Below, one piece after another: positions 29,713 through 42,172 of a stretch of DNA of 64,000 nucleotides. The notes under the pieces are model-generated. The model was not told the origin of the DNA and searched no databases. It worked only from the letters and a program-made list of their open reading frames with translations. The position numbers and the translations under genes are program-made. The stretch is from Lepidodermella squamata (lineage: Eukaryota; Gastrotricha), in the NCBI GenBank assembly GCA_047495785.1, contig JBLDXI010000042.1, positions 1-64,000 on the forward strand, given 5' to 3'. Position 1 is the first letter of the stretch; the number at the start of each line of letters is the position of its first letter.

Positions 29713-31590
29713 CTAGTCAAGTTTATAAAAGATTATGAACAATAATTGGCCGCTATAAGTTGAGAGAATAAGAATGAAATTCTAGTTTGAGAGCCTCTAA
29801 ATAACGCCTTGAATTTGCAAGATCGCGTGGATTCCACACATTTTTTGTAAACAAGCTGTTTAACACGCGATTGATAATGCTCATCGCCAATTCATAATTT
29901 TAAATTGAGGTGAGCTTTTAAATAAAAATATTCGAAAAGTGACCTCATGCCTCTAGAAAATTCTAAAATTTGGTTCCGGAAAAAGGAGGACCCTTCTTCT
30001 TTGATGTGAGCTTAGGAGTATTTTCGAGTATCTCTCAGACTCAACAATTTCTCGCTGTAAGACGCTGTGAAATCCAGTATTCTGCTGTATATTTCACTGT
30101 GAATTTTATGGTGACTAACACCCTTCCACAAGAGCACTTTTATTGGTACCTTCCATTCGAATATTCGAAGTTTCCTCCGCTTACATAGTCAGGAAATTCG
30201 GCTGGCACAGATCTGTTACGCCGTGCAAAGCTCGAAAACATTTCTATTTTCCGGGAACTAGGCTTGTCTATGTCTGTAAAAACGGAATAATTTGCAGAAG
30301 TTTGCAGACCCTTAAATTTCAGCTTTGACAGACTTTTAAGCTGGATAGCATGCCTTATTGTTCATTACAGCAGCAAGAAGCAGCTTTTCCACGGATGTAA
30401 ACCGCTGTAACCAGACTCATTTCGAATTTCAGAGGCGAAAAATCAGCTTACAGCCGGATCCTCAGCTGGAATAAATCGATATCACAGCAATTTACAGGCA
30501 TTGTGACGCCAAAATTGCGTCTATAGAAAAATGTGAAAATCAAAACTTCCTCATTTACCATTTACCAAACCATCCTCGAATGCAAAATTTCAGCCTGTAA
30601 GACCTATTCCTGCAGGCTGCTCTTTTGTTAGATTTTTTCTTGCGACGCAATTCCGGCCTCACTGTAGCTAGAAACAGTTAAATACAATGTTTATTCCGAA
30701 TTACAGAGCATGCATAAACAACAATTTTGTCACATTGCGTTATGTAAAAGGTTTAAGGCGAAAAATTTGCTAAGAATACCTAAGAAAAGTAGGCTGAAAG
30801 ACCCAATTTTATTGCTCCTTGAAAACTGTTTCAGCCGTGTCAAGCCTAATTGCCCTAGACAGCCATTACCGAATATTCACATCTAGCGTTAATATTCTGG
30901 AAAATAAACGGTTTTTAAATGGGCCCAGGGGTGATATCCTCTGTTTTCTACCTGTATCTCGAATCTCCTGGAAGACGAATGACGGGTCGAATGGCGCCGT
31001 GAACCTTCGAGATAACAGTAGCTTTTACTGTACTTCGCGCACTGCCGTGATTCATCAATGACGCTCTACTCCGATGATGGCCGACCACTCCATCGTGTTA
31101 GAAAAGTGAAAAGTGGTAGATTAGAAGTGTCAGCGACACTGCACTAATCGCTACCTAGCCGTCCGCCTGAAGACACCTCAACAAGCGACCCTAATAGTGC
31201 TCATTCGGGACCCATGGACCCATTAAACGAATGGAATCCACGAATGTCTCAAGATGAATCCATTTTTTTCTTTAAAATATGAGAGCTATCAGCTTATTCA
31301 TTCAGAACCAAATTCCAGGTTCCCATGACGCAGAGATTTATTCATAATCGCATCAAATCTGAGTAATAGACTATATAGACAGTATCGGTCATTTTTCGAT
31401 GAACAGAACCGAAACGAAAAACATATGGGTATTGACCTTGGAGTTTCCCCCTGAAGCAAATGGAAAAAGAAGAAGGTCACAACTGATGTAATTAATTAAA
31501 ACAAGCTCGCACTGTTAAGCTGTTAGCTTGTACTATAATGAAGACGTTTCGCATGAAAAATAATCACGTGGAATATTCGTTAGAGATTAG
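29713..31590. other. Intergenic gap with repeat debris
   Basis: No gene is recognised in this gap of about 1.9 kb. The sequence contains several near-copies of CTGTAAG-type motifs and, at 31029-31042, an isolated MITE right end (TACTTCGCGCACTG) with no clear left partner. No tRNA or convincing coding exon was seen. Confidence 0.45.
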
Positions 31591-31619
31591 TCGTTTATAA
31601 CGTAGGTAATCCTATTTAG

Positions 31620-33225
31620 GCAGAAAGAGACAGCGGTCGTTCGTCGAATCATGCCAATCGGCAAGTTTGAAAATCGTTATATTTAGTGACACCGCCATCG
31701 AACGCAACCTGTAGCGAATAATAAAAGCACACATACTTTCACGTGATCGCTAGAGAAATATTTGCTCACAGTGGTATTCGGGCATGACAGCGACTGTGGG
31801 ACGCAAACGGCATACAATTTAGTCGTGCTGTCGACGCACTTGATGTGGCGGTCCTATTAAATGATGGCCATCTCGTTTCATGAGTACTCGGCGTGAAATG
31901 TAATTTTTTACCCCCAAACTATTCCGGCATATTGAGAAAGTTATCCCAATGTTATTGTCATCCTCGATCCCAACCTAAAATCGCCGTGCGCAAGAAATCA
32001 AGGCTCAATAAGTTCAGTCAAAGTTCAAACTTACGTCATACTTGCCGATTCCTGTTTCGCAAACATCTTGACAGATACCACCGGTTGTTGCATCATAGCA
32101 AAAGCGCATGGGCTGAAATAACTTAGTTCAAAGAAACTTTTTCGAAAATTATAAATGCTGATTACCCCACGATTGCAGCTCTCCTTGGTGAGATACAAAA
32201 TTGGGCTGGGCGTATAAAGCTTGTCGAAAGCAATGGATTAGTAATCATCATGATTTTGTATAAAACATTCTCACATTAGTCGCATTGCACGTTTTCGGAG
32301 CTTTTTCGCAAATGGCAAACTCAGGAGGAGTCTGTCGGAAGCAGCGGCGATACGGATACATTTCGGACGGGGCTGAATTGAAGAAAAGATAATAACTCAT
32401 AACATACGGTAGTTGAAACTCACCAGAATTGCACTCGTTGAAGGTGTTGAACGTGGCTCCTTCGATAGTTCCATTAGGGCATGTGGCGTTGTTCGAAACG
32501 GGCAAACATTTCACGAGGGCAAACGTGGTTTCATCGACGCACAGTTTGTGAGGTTTCTAACAAGTTGGAACAAGTTAGATTGTTGAGCTATTTTCAACCG
32601 ATCGACCTACCGATGCAACTGTGAGACAATCAGCGTAGTTATTAGCAAATTCCGGTTTCGAGTTAAATGTTGACACCTGAGGAAGTAGTACATCACAACA
32701 TTCTAGATTTAAATTGCATTGGGGTATTATTGAGGAACATACGACTGTCATTGAGGAGGGGCAGCTACCGCCGCAAACCGAGCCATTAGTCGAAGAGCAA
32801 AGCGCAGCCGGCTGTTGAATTTAAAAAAAAAATGAATTCGAATTTCTTCGATAAAAGAACCAACTCCGTTAATGCAGTGAGCTTTGTCCATATAGGTCAG
32901 AGGGCTGTAGGACTGGATAGAAAAATATTTCAGCTTCATGAAATAATTTGATTAATGACTGGGTATTCTATACCTGAGTCATGTTGGTCGAATTACAGGG
33001 CTTGGATTGGCAGCCGACAAAGGACCGGTCGCTTTGAAGGAAGCATCGATTATGCGGCAGGAAATCAGCGTCATTGCGTTTGACTGATAGGGAAAACGAG
33101 ATGAATTTATTAATTTCCCATTTTCGCTTCAAACCAGCTATGGCAGGTTATTACTCAAGCTCAACTCACTGTTAGCCGCGGCCATGCAGGCAGAAGTTGT
33201 CGACCATGAGCCAACCGCAGTCTGT
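31620..33225 (-). pseudogene. Truncated 4-Cys module lectin gene (modules 3-9 only)
   Basis: Exons for the end of module 3 through module 9 are present in correct order: NRCFLQSDRSFVGC, ALCSSTNGSVCGGSC, KLCVDETTFALVKC, RRCFRQTPPEFAIC, RFCYDATTGGIC and IKCVDSTTKLYAVC. There is no signal-peptide exon and there are no modules 1-2 upstream of 33225. At the other end, the ninth module runs directly into a short scrap resembling the CTLD of the 25540-29712 gene (near 31625-31665) and stops. Both ends are therefore lost. The internal exons are little damaged, so the truncation may be recent. Confidence 0.75.
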
Positions 33226-33696
33226 AAAACAAAGGATTTAGGTCCTGATTTGAATCATCTGAAAAGCTCATGAAATGAAGAGTTCAGCTCAATCAAATGG
33301 TGATTTTGATCATTGAATACATTTGAAATGAAAATTCGGATTTTTCTTGAAATCTAGAAAATTTTTAAATTCATTGAATTCTTCAAATTCTCGGCTGAAA
33401 TTATCTGCAATTTCAGCTGAATTTGTTTAAATCTCTAAATTCTAAAAAAATGTAAAATTAAAAAATTACATTCTTTACACCATCGCTATGAGCCAAAAAT
33501 CGAAAAATTTTAAATTTTGCCGAAAAATTACTCTAAAGTTGGGCATAATCAGACTCCATCTACCGCCAAAAGTTAGCTCGCAGGTAAAAAAAATCGGATT
33601 AATGCTCCCGAGTTTCCTCTTTATTCACATAATATCTTCACCCGACTCTCACAGCTTCTGCAGTGGATCCTGCAGAATATTGCATCATCAACTAAT
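33226..33696. other. Intergenic, nothing recognised
   Basis: AT-rich sequence between the truncated lectin gene and the PAN-like gene. I see no coding exon and no repeat with another copy in the window. Confidence 0.4.
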
Positions 33697-34061
33697 TTAA
33701 AGCTTGATGTAGGTTGAATCTATTGGTTCCGGTTCAGCTTCCAGATATCCAAGTGGCCAACATCCATCTGACATCCTACAAATCTTATTTTTGCGTGATA
33801 CGAACGCACTGCACAAGGGGTTTTTGCGGCAAATGTCGGCGCATTGATCAAGGGTTGCAGCCAGAGTAGGAGAAGTTCCCACCCAATAACCACTCAAATG
33901 TCCATCCCAGCAATACTGCTTCGTATACTTGAATCCTGCGGGATCTGAAGAAAATGATACTAGTCAGTTTTGTTAAGTCGACTTCAAACCACCGCTGTAA
34001 ACTTGCCCTTAGCTGCAGCTAGCCCGATAACCATAACGAAGACGAGAACTGACTTGAACAT
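33697..34061 (-). CDS. Small secreted PAN/apple-like protein
   Basis: Two exons, 34007-34061 and 33697-33944, encode about 100 residues. Exon 1 is a signal peptide (MFKSVLVFVMVIGLAAAKG). The intron uses a GC donor (GCAAGT) and a good TTCTTCAG acceptor, and the frame is kept. The mature part has seven cysteines in a PAN/apple-like arrangement: YCWDGHLSGYW, then DQCADICRKNPLCSAFVS, then KICRMSDGC. PAN/apple domains bind proteins or carbohydrates outside the cell. A role alongside the neighbouring lectins is possible but is inference. It is a single short domain with no membrane anchor. Confidence 0.75.
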
Positions 34062-37000
34062 TGTGAATGAAACTTGATGAATGAGAATAAAACGAAGTTG
34101 GTTTTAAAAATTAGAATGAACAACTGACTGAGATGTGAAGGGGTAGCGCCGACTTTCCGATAAGCCGCGCCGTCGCAGCTGAAACATACTTAAACTACCG
34201 CTACCAGGCACGCAAACGAATTCAATAGAAAATTGTCGCCCGACAGAGCCTTACGTTTACTCGTATTTGTTTGCCATTTTACGTGAGGCTGGTATTGGTT
34301 TCGGGCAGTACGGTAATGAGTAATAGGTAAAGGGCTCCGGCGGGAGAAAATTAAGAGAAATTTTCTATTAATTTTCGACTCGGCGCTAACGTGCCCGGTT
34401 GCGGTAGCTCACGTAATCTATGTATTGTGTTGATTTTTCAGCTGCGACGATGCGGCATATCGGTGCTACCCCTTCACATCTCAGTCAGTTGTTCGTTAAA
34501 ATTGTTAAAACCACCTTCGTTTTATTCTCAGTCATCAAGTTTCATTCACAATTTTTGAGTAAAAGTAGGAAAAAAAGGATAGCAAGGATAACAGGGATAA
34601 CAAAAAACGACATGAGGGGATACCTACCAACGAATCCGCAAGGTGCTTTCACTCAAAGACCAAAAGGGGACCTTTATGACTTTTATCCTAACCAGTTAGG
34701 CTGTCCTACTTCGCTCTGTACCAAGCGGTACTTCGCTCTCTGTTTCCGATATAACGTAGCAAAGCGCCCCAGTTGAACAGGATTTAAGATGATCTAAGGA
34801 ATCTAAGAATCTCACTATCTTGAGCTTGGTGTCATTCGATAACCCGTTGTTTGAATATGCGAAATTCCAGTCCCGCAGCATCGAATAAAACGGCGGGCTA
34901 TGAAGCCGCACCTATAAAGCACCCGTCCAGCAGTCCAACCCGCATCAACCCGCAACCCACCTCTCTCCCCATCCCGCAGTTTCACAAAATTTGCACGCCG
35001 AAGTGCCGCCTTAGTGCCGTTCCCAGCGGTTACTAACAAGTCGTCGAGCAGCAATTCCGACATTCCGTACTTGTCAAATTGGCAAACAATTTGTTGATCG
35101 CGAAAAAACGGGGGAAAATCGCCCGCCGTGTCTACTCGAACTCGGGATCTGCAGCAGATTTCAGGCAGCCACAGTACCACTGCACCGCGATCGCCGCGAT
35201 AATATTGAGGCTAAGGCGAATCTTTCTAACGCGCATTTGTTGTGTTTATGGCTGTTCGAAAATTGGTGCCGCCTTAGACTGTAACGTAGACAACTGCTGC
35301 ATTGTTGTCTATGGGTGCCCCATTTCCCTCATGGCTAAACTTGTGAAGCTTAATAGAAGAGCGGCGCTAACGAGCTGTTCGCCCAAAAATACATTGATGA
35401 GTGACTTTTTCATTGAAAAAACAGCAATAAAATTAAGCATGGATGCTCTCTGCTCTTCCATTCCTGAAACCGGGTCTAGTCTGTTGATTGGGCCTGGCCC
35501 TAATCCCTAATCATATACTTTTTTACTAGGGAAAATCTTATAATTTTTCGTTAGCACTATCCTTCAAAATTATAATGAATTAAGACGGAGAATTAAATTA
35601 TTAATTGTCGAACGCACTCATTTTTTTTGCTAGTCACTGGGAAGTCCGTGCCCGGGCAATATGAATTATGATTTGTCTCGCTGCCAATTTCTCAATCATC
35701 ACTGAGATGAGAAATTCTTCAATTTATTGAATCATCACTGAGATGAGAAATTCTTCAATTTATTGAATCAGCCGCTCTGACGTCATCGCTAAGCTATAGA
35801 TGAGCGCCCTTTATCATCCATTTAGCAGTTTAGTCATAATACGATGTACATGTAAGCAAATGGCTGAATGTTGACGTAGAGACCGAATATCAACAAGAAG
35901 GAGATTCATGCTTTCATCACGGGCAAATGGCTGCTAAACTCAGAGGATCTTCTAGTACCTTGCAGAATATCTAGCTTAGGCCGTAAGCAGCCTCGGTCGG
36001 ATTGATGAAAGGATTAAATAAAATTATTGAATGTCGCGGCTGTTGAAAATTGTTATACACAGTAGACCTAACCAAGTGTTCAAATCAGAATTTCTGATCT
36101 TTAAGCGAGTTCTTCCAGATTATTTAGGATTTTCTATTCCCTCAGCGTAGCGTTGTAACTTCGGACACGCACAAACTTCGGACGCGTCTCCGAAGCAGTT
36201 TGTGAACGTAACATTATTGTCAGTTCAGGCTAGTAAAACTAAGAAAATTGGGAAAATGACATGCTGATCCTATCAAGCAAATATAGGGAACAGACCAATT
36301 TTTCATTCCAGTTTGTAGCGCAAGTATTTGTTTATACCAATACCAAAAATGGGCAATAAAGTTTCTGGTAAAAGTTCTTTAGGCGAAATCGTTGAAGGCT
36401 AAACGACTGAAGAATCTTTCAAACTCTATTGTTTGAAGCTTCTTTTGGTTTATTTTGTCTGAACAAAGTAGTTCGATGAGCTTTATCATATAGCTTCATA
36501 GCTCGAGCCTCGAGCTCTCTCAAGGTCCCGACTTGGAACCTGATTCAAGCTGGTAACCATCGATATACCTATGTAATGCTTTTTTAACGTTTGGCATTGA
36601 TAGAGTAACTGTTTTATACAACCTTGAAAATGTATTTCCCAATGGGGAACTTTTTCCGAATATTCTAGCAGGCAGAGCACAGCATAACGCTAACCGCCAA
36701 CGATTCACGTTGTATAACTAGGTCCAAACTTCGGCGCCCAGCTACGTCTATGGCCAAGCCAAGATTTAAAATTGGAATTCAGCCAAAAAACCCGTTCCCG
36801 CATGGCTAATCCAGGTCGGAATTCCCTAAAAGGCTGTTTCTTCATTGATTCCAGATATTGGCCATAGTTTATTGTACATGTCTGAGTTGTTCTTTTATGG
36901 ATAAAAATATATTTTCGTAGTAGCTCTCAAAACATGTTTTCACACGTTCAAACGTGTGCCAATAAGGTTCAAACGCGCGTTATCAAGTTCGAAAAAAATC

Positions 37001-37062
37001 AAGTCATTCAAAAACTTGCCAGTTCTTATTTTCAAGTTATTGTTTAACGTTTCATTTTCTCA
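34062..37062. other. 3 kb gap without a recognised gene
   Basis: Open frames here (for example 34815-35180 and 35079-35510) lack domain signatures, splice structure or homologues in the window. A 36-base unit is repeated about twice in tandem near 35693-35767. MITE-like scraps occur near 34660-34745 (ACCAAAAGGGGACC). Nothing else is supported. Confidence 0.45.
35693..35767. repeat. Short tandem repeat, 36-base unit
   Basis: Two adjacent near-identical copies of a 36-base unit that contains CATCACTGAGATGAGAAA and TTCTTCAATTTATTGA. Confidence 0.85.
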
Positions 37063-39091
37063 ATGGCTTCTCATTATTTCGCAGTTCTGCTAATAACGAT
37101 TCTTCACTTCGATTCTACGCATTGCAAGCAGTTGAACTGGGTTCGATGCTTCTCGCAATTCAGCAATCGATTTACCAACTGCGTCCCAGTCGCCACTGGT
37201 TGTGATCCTCTTCGTGAATTTCCAGTAATATCCAGCTTAATTTTAACCTCTAACCCGAAAATTTGAATTATTTTTACCAATAGTGGGGTGCGACATGGCG
37301 CTTATCCGACTATTGCAATCGCGGGGTAAGATGATCTTCGATCTCTAAAAAAAAAATCAAATAATTATTGTTCCAAATCACAGAATGGCAGGATGTGCTA
37401 CAAATACGAATCTCTAACTCCATTTTGCGTACCTGGAAACGTCGGCTGTAACAATCAGGGTGAAATGAACGTAAGAGTCAATTTGATTCCGTTCGTAATC
37501 CTTTACAGATTTTCCCTCTCTATTTTGCCAGCTGTTTTGGTATGACAGTACCAAGCCAGCGTTGAATTTGAGATTCAACCTCAACGAGTGCGAGAAGGTC
37601 AAAGCAAAATTCGAGGTATGGCAGTCGCTTAAATTTGCAACCTTTTTAAAGGTTTTTGCTTTTCAGACCCTGCGTTTCAGGCGTTGTACTTTCAACGGCG
37701 GGATTACAACTTGCGTCCCCGACCCTTACACATGCCCAGAAAATTTGGTAAGATACCCTAGCAAGAAAAATGAGGGTTTCAATATGTTTATCTTATTGTA
37801 AAGGTCACCGAACCGACTGTCTATTCGAATCTCACGTTGTGCACAGCTGAAGAGGGTGAGGTCGAAATTCATTAAAAATGGGACGGCGAGGGATAAATTA
37901 CTGAAAAATTTCCCAAGACTCTGGAAAATGCAATTTTTTTACATTTTTACTATTTCCCGATTTTACGGGAATTTTAACAAATTTTACTGATTTTTTTTTT
38001 CATTTTTCAGTAACTGTCCCAATCAGCGAGACGCCTCACATTCGTTGCTTCGATGCAACAACTGCCAAATTCACTGATTGCCAACCTGTCAGCTCTGGAT
38101 GCGATGCCGAGACTGAAACACAAAAATATTCGATCAATGTTTACATCAATCTCGAAAAGTGCCTCATCGGGGTGAGCGTTGTTCTATGGGAAAGACTTAT
38201 TTTTGCTACAATCAATATCATTCAATTTAGAACGCCGTTCAATGCGTGGATTCATCTCAAGCAAAGTCTTGCCATGCCATTTGCCCATCAGATCAAACAC
38301 AGGTAAAACCAACTAAGCGTAGAGCCGATTCTACTTTAATTTGTCTTGTTTCAATTCCAGCAAGCGATTTACTCGGACAACGAGAGTTTTCAGGACAACC
38401 ATGGAGCTTGTATGACTGCTATAACCCCAGTTGTGAGTTTCCGATATTGATTTGATTCGAAGTTTAGAAATGATTGTAATTAAATCGAAAATTTTGAAGA
38501 ATTTTGAAGTTTTCGGTAGCCAATTTCAATTGTGGAACTTTTAGTTCTTCAATGATATTTATTTTTCCTTTCTCATTCCAGGTACCTACCGTTCGATGCG
38601 TTAGTACTAGCGACGGCACTGTGACATGCCGATCGAGCTCTGATGGCTGTCAAACTGGCAGCGAGATACGCTTCCCAGCCAACGTTACATTTAATAGCGA
38701 AGAAACCTGCACGAATGCTCGGAAGAAATATTTCGCGGTATTCAAGCCAACGTTCGGCGTAAAGATCCTACGTTCCGAAGCGGACAGTATGTGCCAGCAG
38801 CGGGATGCCAAATTAGCGAAGTTTGAAGATGCAATGGAACTAGCGAAGATCGGTTACGGAAGCATCATAAAGAATATCGATACAGCCTGGATTGGCCTGG
38901 CCCCGGATTCCGGTGTGCTGAAGTGGTGGGACGGATCTGTGTTTCAGCCAGGCCTGTACACCACAGGATCTAACTTGAACAGCGATTCATGTGCTCAAGT
39001 TCTTTACCTGGGCTTACCTGGTATTGGGTTTCAGCCGGTTGCATGTGACGCTTCGCTTACTTCTGGCATCTGCGAAACGTACATTACGTAA
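37063..39091 (+). CDS. Secreted lectin with six 4-Cys modules and CTLD, plus strand
   Basis: Ten exons give a 440-residue protein with consistent phases: 37063-37224, 37284-37325, 37384-37470, 37532-37615, 37667-37747, 37804-37855, 38011-38171, 38231-38302, 38361-38432 and 38582-39091. A signal peptide (YFAVLLITILHFDSTHC) is followed by five four-cysteine modules: VRCFSQFSNRFTNC, MCYKYESLTPFC, RRCTFNGGITTC, IRCFDATTAKFTDC and VQCVDSSQAKSC. A sixth module (VRCVSTSDGTVTC) is fused to one CTLD (AWIGLAPDSG, WWDGSVF, DSCAQV, GICETYIT). Exon boundaries match those of the larger minus-strand genes, which supports common descent. AATAAA occurs at 39183. A related glycosyltransferase copy follows 0.5 kb downstream on the same strand. 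Confidence 0.9.
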
Positions 39092-39581
39092 ACCGGAAAA
39101 TAACATTTGCGTGAGACGGAGAGCAGGCTATGTGATTGAATTCACGTTTTTTGGAATTAAAGCTGTCGAAATTGCACCGATTAATAAAGGGGTTCCTTTT
39201 CGATCCTTTTTGATCCTTATTGTCGGTTTTTCTTCTATTTACACGCCTGCATTTGCTTAAAAAAATTGTCAGTTGTTAATGAGTTCAGCATCTATTTACC
39301 AAGGATTTTTTAGCTATGCCATACGGTAGCCGGCGAGTGCTAGCAATTTCATGCGAAACCAACCTGATAGATATGCGGTAGAAACATGGAGGGAAAATAC
39401 CCGTTTTTTGTGTATATTTTCCGAGATATTCGCCCAATCGGCTGTAAAACACGCATTTTTAGCCAAAGATCAACAAATTAACGAATGACCGCTGAGTAAA
39501 TAATATTTTTTCGAGAACTGGATTTTTACGCACATATGGTTAAGAAAAAAACAACAGCACACTACTAATATTTTTGACAAT

Positions 39582-41217
39582 ATGGGTGAATATTTCAAAT
39601 TCAGGTTAAATTCTAAACAATCGCATATTTACTACTACTTGCTTACTGCTGTAGTTCTCGCCATTGTTTCTATCTACACGTGGCATACTTCGAATAAAAT
39701 CAATGTTGCCACATATTCGGAGAGCTTTTGGAGTTCGCAAGACTGGAGCAATATCTCAGCAGAAATGTTGTTCAGCAAGGCTTCCGAGGGTTTTGATGAT
39801 TCATCGACTGTTTCGGACTATCTGCATGACCTTGAATTGCGGAACAAACAGGCTGACATTCTGGTTGAGGTGATTCAGCACGACTTCATAGCAAAAATTC
39901 GACAATCCATGGACGGAAGCGCCCAATCAGTCCCCTCAAAGGCAAGAACTATTGGGAAGAATACATATTTTTTTAAAACTGAGCTCAATTTGAACATTTC
40001 GAAGAATTTGAGCTAGAAATCGGAGCCAGATAGGGATTTCCTGGAAATGTTTTGATTTGATTTTATATATATGTGCATTACAGATTTTTGAGTATCGATG
40101 CATCACTGGGCTGAATTGTGGCGGATTCGCCGATCGGTTACGAGGCGTCTTATCATCTTTCTACTTTTCATTAGCCCTCAATCGACCTCTAATCATCAAC
40201 TGGTCGAAGCAAAACCGGCTCTCCGAATATTTTCCAGTCGATTTATACGAGAAATTTGAAAAAATCGACGAAAATTCTACTACGGAATTTTTCAGGTACT
40301 TCAACACTAAAGGCGATGTGCAAATTTACACCGATATGAGCGATGCTACATTTAAGGAAAATATCGAAAACATGACTCACGCGACTTTTAATACCAATTC
40401 AATGGTTCCAATTTTGATGATGTTGGAAAATCCTGAATTTCACAGTTTTCTCCGGAGAATTATCTTACCTATTCTCGATCGAACGTCAGTTTTCAAAATC
40501 GACGGATCCATCTTAATCACAGCAGCATTGAGGATTTTGCTACCTCGCCCGCGTGATGAATTGATGGAACTAATTGGACGATGTGTTATGGTGGATTCGA
40601 CAAAATGGGACGAGTCTTACTAAATCGGCGTTCAAATTCGATTGGGAGATGATGATGAATTCTTCATGGATCCTAAAGAAGTTTCTTGTTACGGCGATAT
40701 GGTTGCCAGCCAAATTTTAGCAGCGAGGGAGTCGACATTTATAATTTTCCTGACATCAGACAAATTATTGAAGGAAAATCGCAAGCTAATAGAAAAATCG
40801 ATTTTTCAAAAAATCGATAATCGATCGATCGAAATCGATATTGTGTCAACGAGCGATCGATGCCCTGAACTCGAAGCCCACCATTCTCAGTATGATACGC
40901 CGAAAGATGCGAGTCAAAATTGGTTGTTCTACGCCCGGACTTTTCTCGATTTCTACGTTCTTACACGCATGGATGAACTCGTGATTTCGCGAAGTGGTTA
41001 CAGCGAAATGGCGTCGTTTTACAGCCTGCGACCTACTTTACGATACATTTGTAGAAAATGTAAATTCGCCATGAGAGGCTTGGGTGAAATTTTGCCTCTT
41101 GAGCATGGCTACGGCAAGGATATTCGGTTTGAGAATGTTGAGCAGGGTGCCACTTGTCACTTCCAGCATTTTAACCGAATTGGCACAACTTTCGCATTTG
41201 AAGTCTACGACGATTAA
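39582..41217 (+). pseudogene. Fucosyltransferase-like gene with one nonsense codon
   Basis: The most complete copy. Exon 1 (39582-39941) encodes a short cytoplasmic tail, a membrane anchor (YYYLLTAVVLAIVSIYTW) and a stem region. The intron starts with a GC donor (AAG then GCAAGA), where the 2.4 kb copy has GT. Exon 2 (40084-41217) carries CGGFADRLRGVLSSFYFSL, LNRPLIINW, LLPRPRDELMEL, IGVQIRLGD, SCYGDMVA, RSGYSEMASFYS and the shared tail. At 40621-40623 the codon is TAA, where the 0.06-2.4 kb copy has AAA (lysine). Otherwise 497 codons stay open. The truncated product (299 residues) would lack the IGVQIRLGD half. The fold resembles GDP-fucose-using transferases. Substrate is unknown. Confidence 0.8.
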
Positions 41218-42036
41218 TACATTCAAGTTGAATGAATCATAGATTTGATGAAATAAAAATACCCACGCATTTTTCGGATACTTCTGCGGCTAAATTCTCT
41301 AAAATTCTCTACTATATATCACCTCGCTCAACTAAATAATTTTACGCAACATCAGCATATTTTATTATAATTAATCTCCAGAATCTAGCTAATTCGTGAA
41401 ATTTGTCAACTGAACAGCAATTGCATTCTCAAAATTGATCATAGATGTCTTAGCACGAGCTCGAGTAGTCGGCGTTTAGTAGTCGGATTAGAGCTTTTCC
41501 CAGTCACCCAGGAATATAAGTCTCGCATGTAGCATAGATATAAGAATAGAAGCACGAATCGGTGAAGAACTTGTATTGACCAGCGGCAGCGTCGCGATAT
41601 AACCTAACACAATTCCATGCGCCGTGATACGACCAATCATCCGCGTTGAATGTGTAGGCCGACCCGTCTTCCCACGTCAGATTTCCACTGTCAGACTGAA
41701 TGAGGCCAACCCAGGAATTAGGCGTTCCCTTGTCTGCGTTTACCTTCCTAGCTTGCGTTAACTGATCGCTAGTTTTCGGCATAGCAATGCGGCCATTGTC
41801 GTTCCTACACTGGACCAAAGCCTGAGACTTCAGCATTGATAAGAAGCCCGTAGCCGGTGTTATGAAAAATGTTTTAATAGCGTTCTGGCAGCTCGATAGG
41901 CTTGGGAATATGGTCAGAGGTGGGAAACGGCTTTCGGTGACCAAGCAGCCCCCAGTGCTAGTCGATCGGCAGGTTGGCGAGCCATTGGCGTCTTCACATC
42001 GGTGGTAACTAAGGAACAAAATTATACAGTTTTTTT

Positions 42037-42172
42037 CAGCGGTCAGAAGTACAGAGGGAAATGGGGGGTATATCGTATTCACAAGGCTAAGGTGGAAAGC
42101 CTAGAAAGAGCAACACATTTTATGACAAATTTGGGCCAGAAAATAAGTTCGAAAATCCCACTTCACGCAATG
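42037..42172. mobile_element. hAT-like MITE, degraded, in lectin intron
   Basis: The left end CAGCGGTCAGAAGTAC and right end CCCACTTCACGCAATG resemble the family termini. The interior contains GGGGGTATATCGTAT, CACAAGGCTAAGG and TTTGGGCCAGAAAATA, as in better copies. It lies in the intron just before the CTLD exon. Confidence 0.6.

Noticed and set aside
34815-35510. Overlapping open frames on both strands (121 and 143 codons)
   Set aside because: No signal peptide, domain, splice structure or homologue in the window. The frames overlap antisense, which is typical of chance ORFs.
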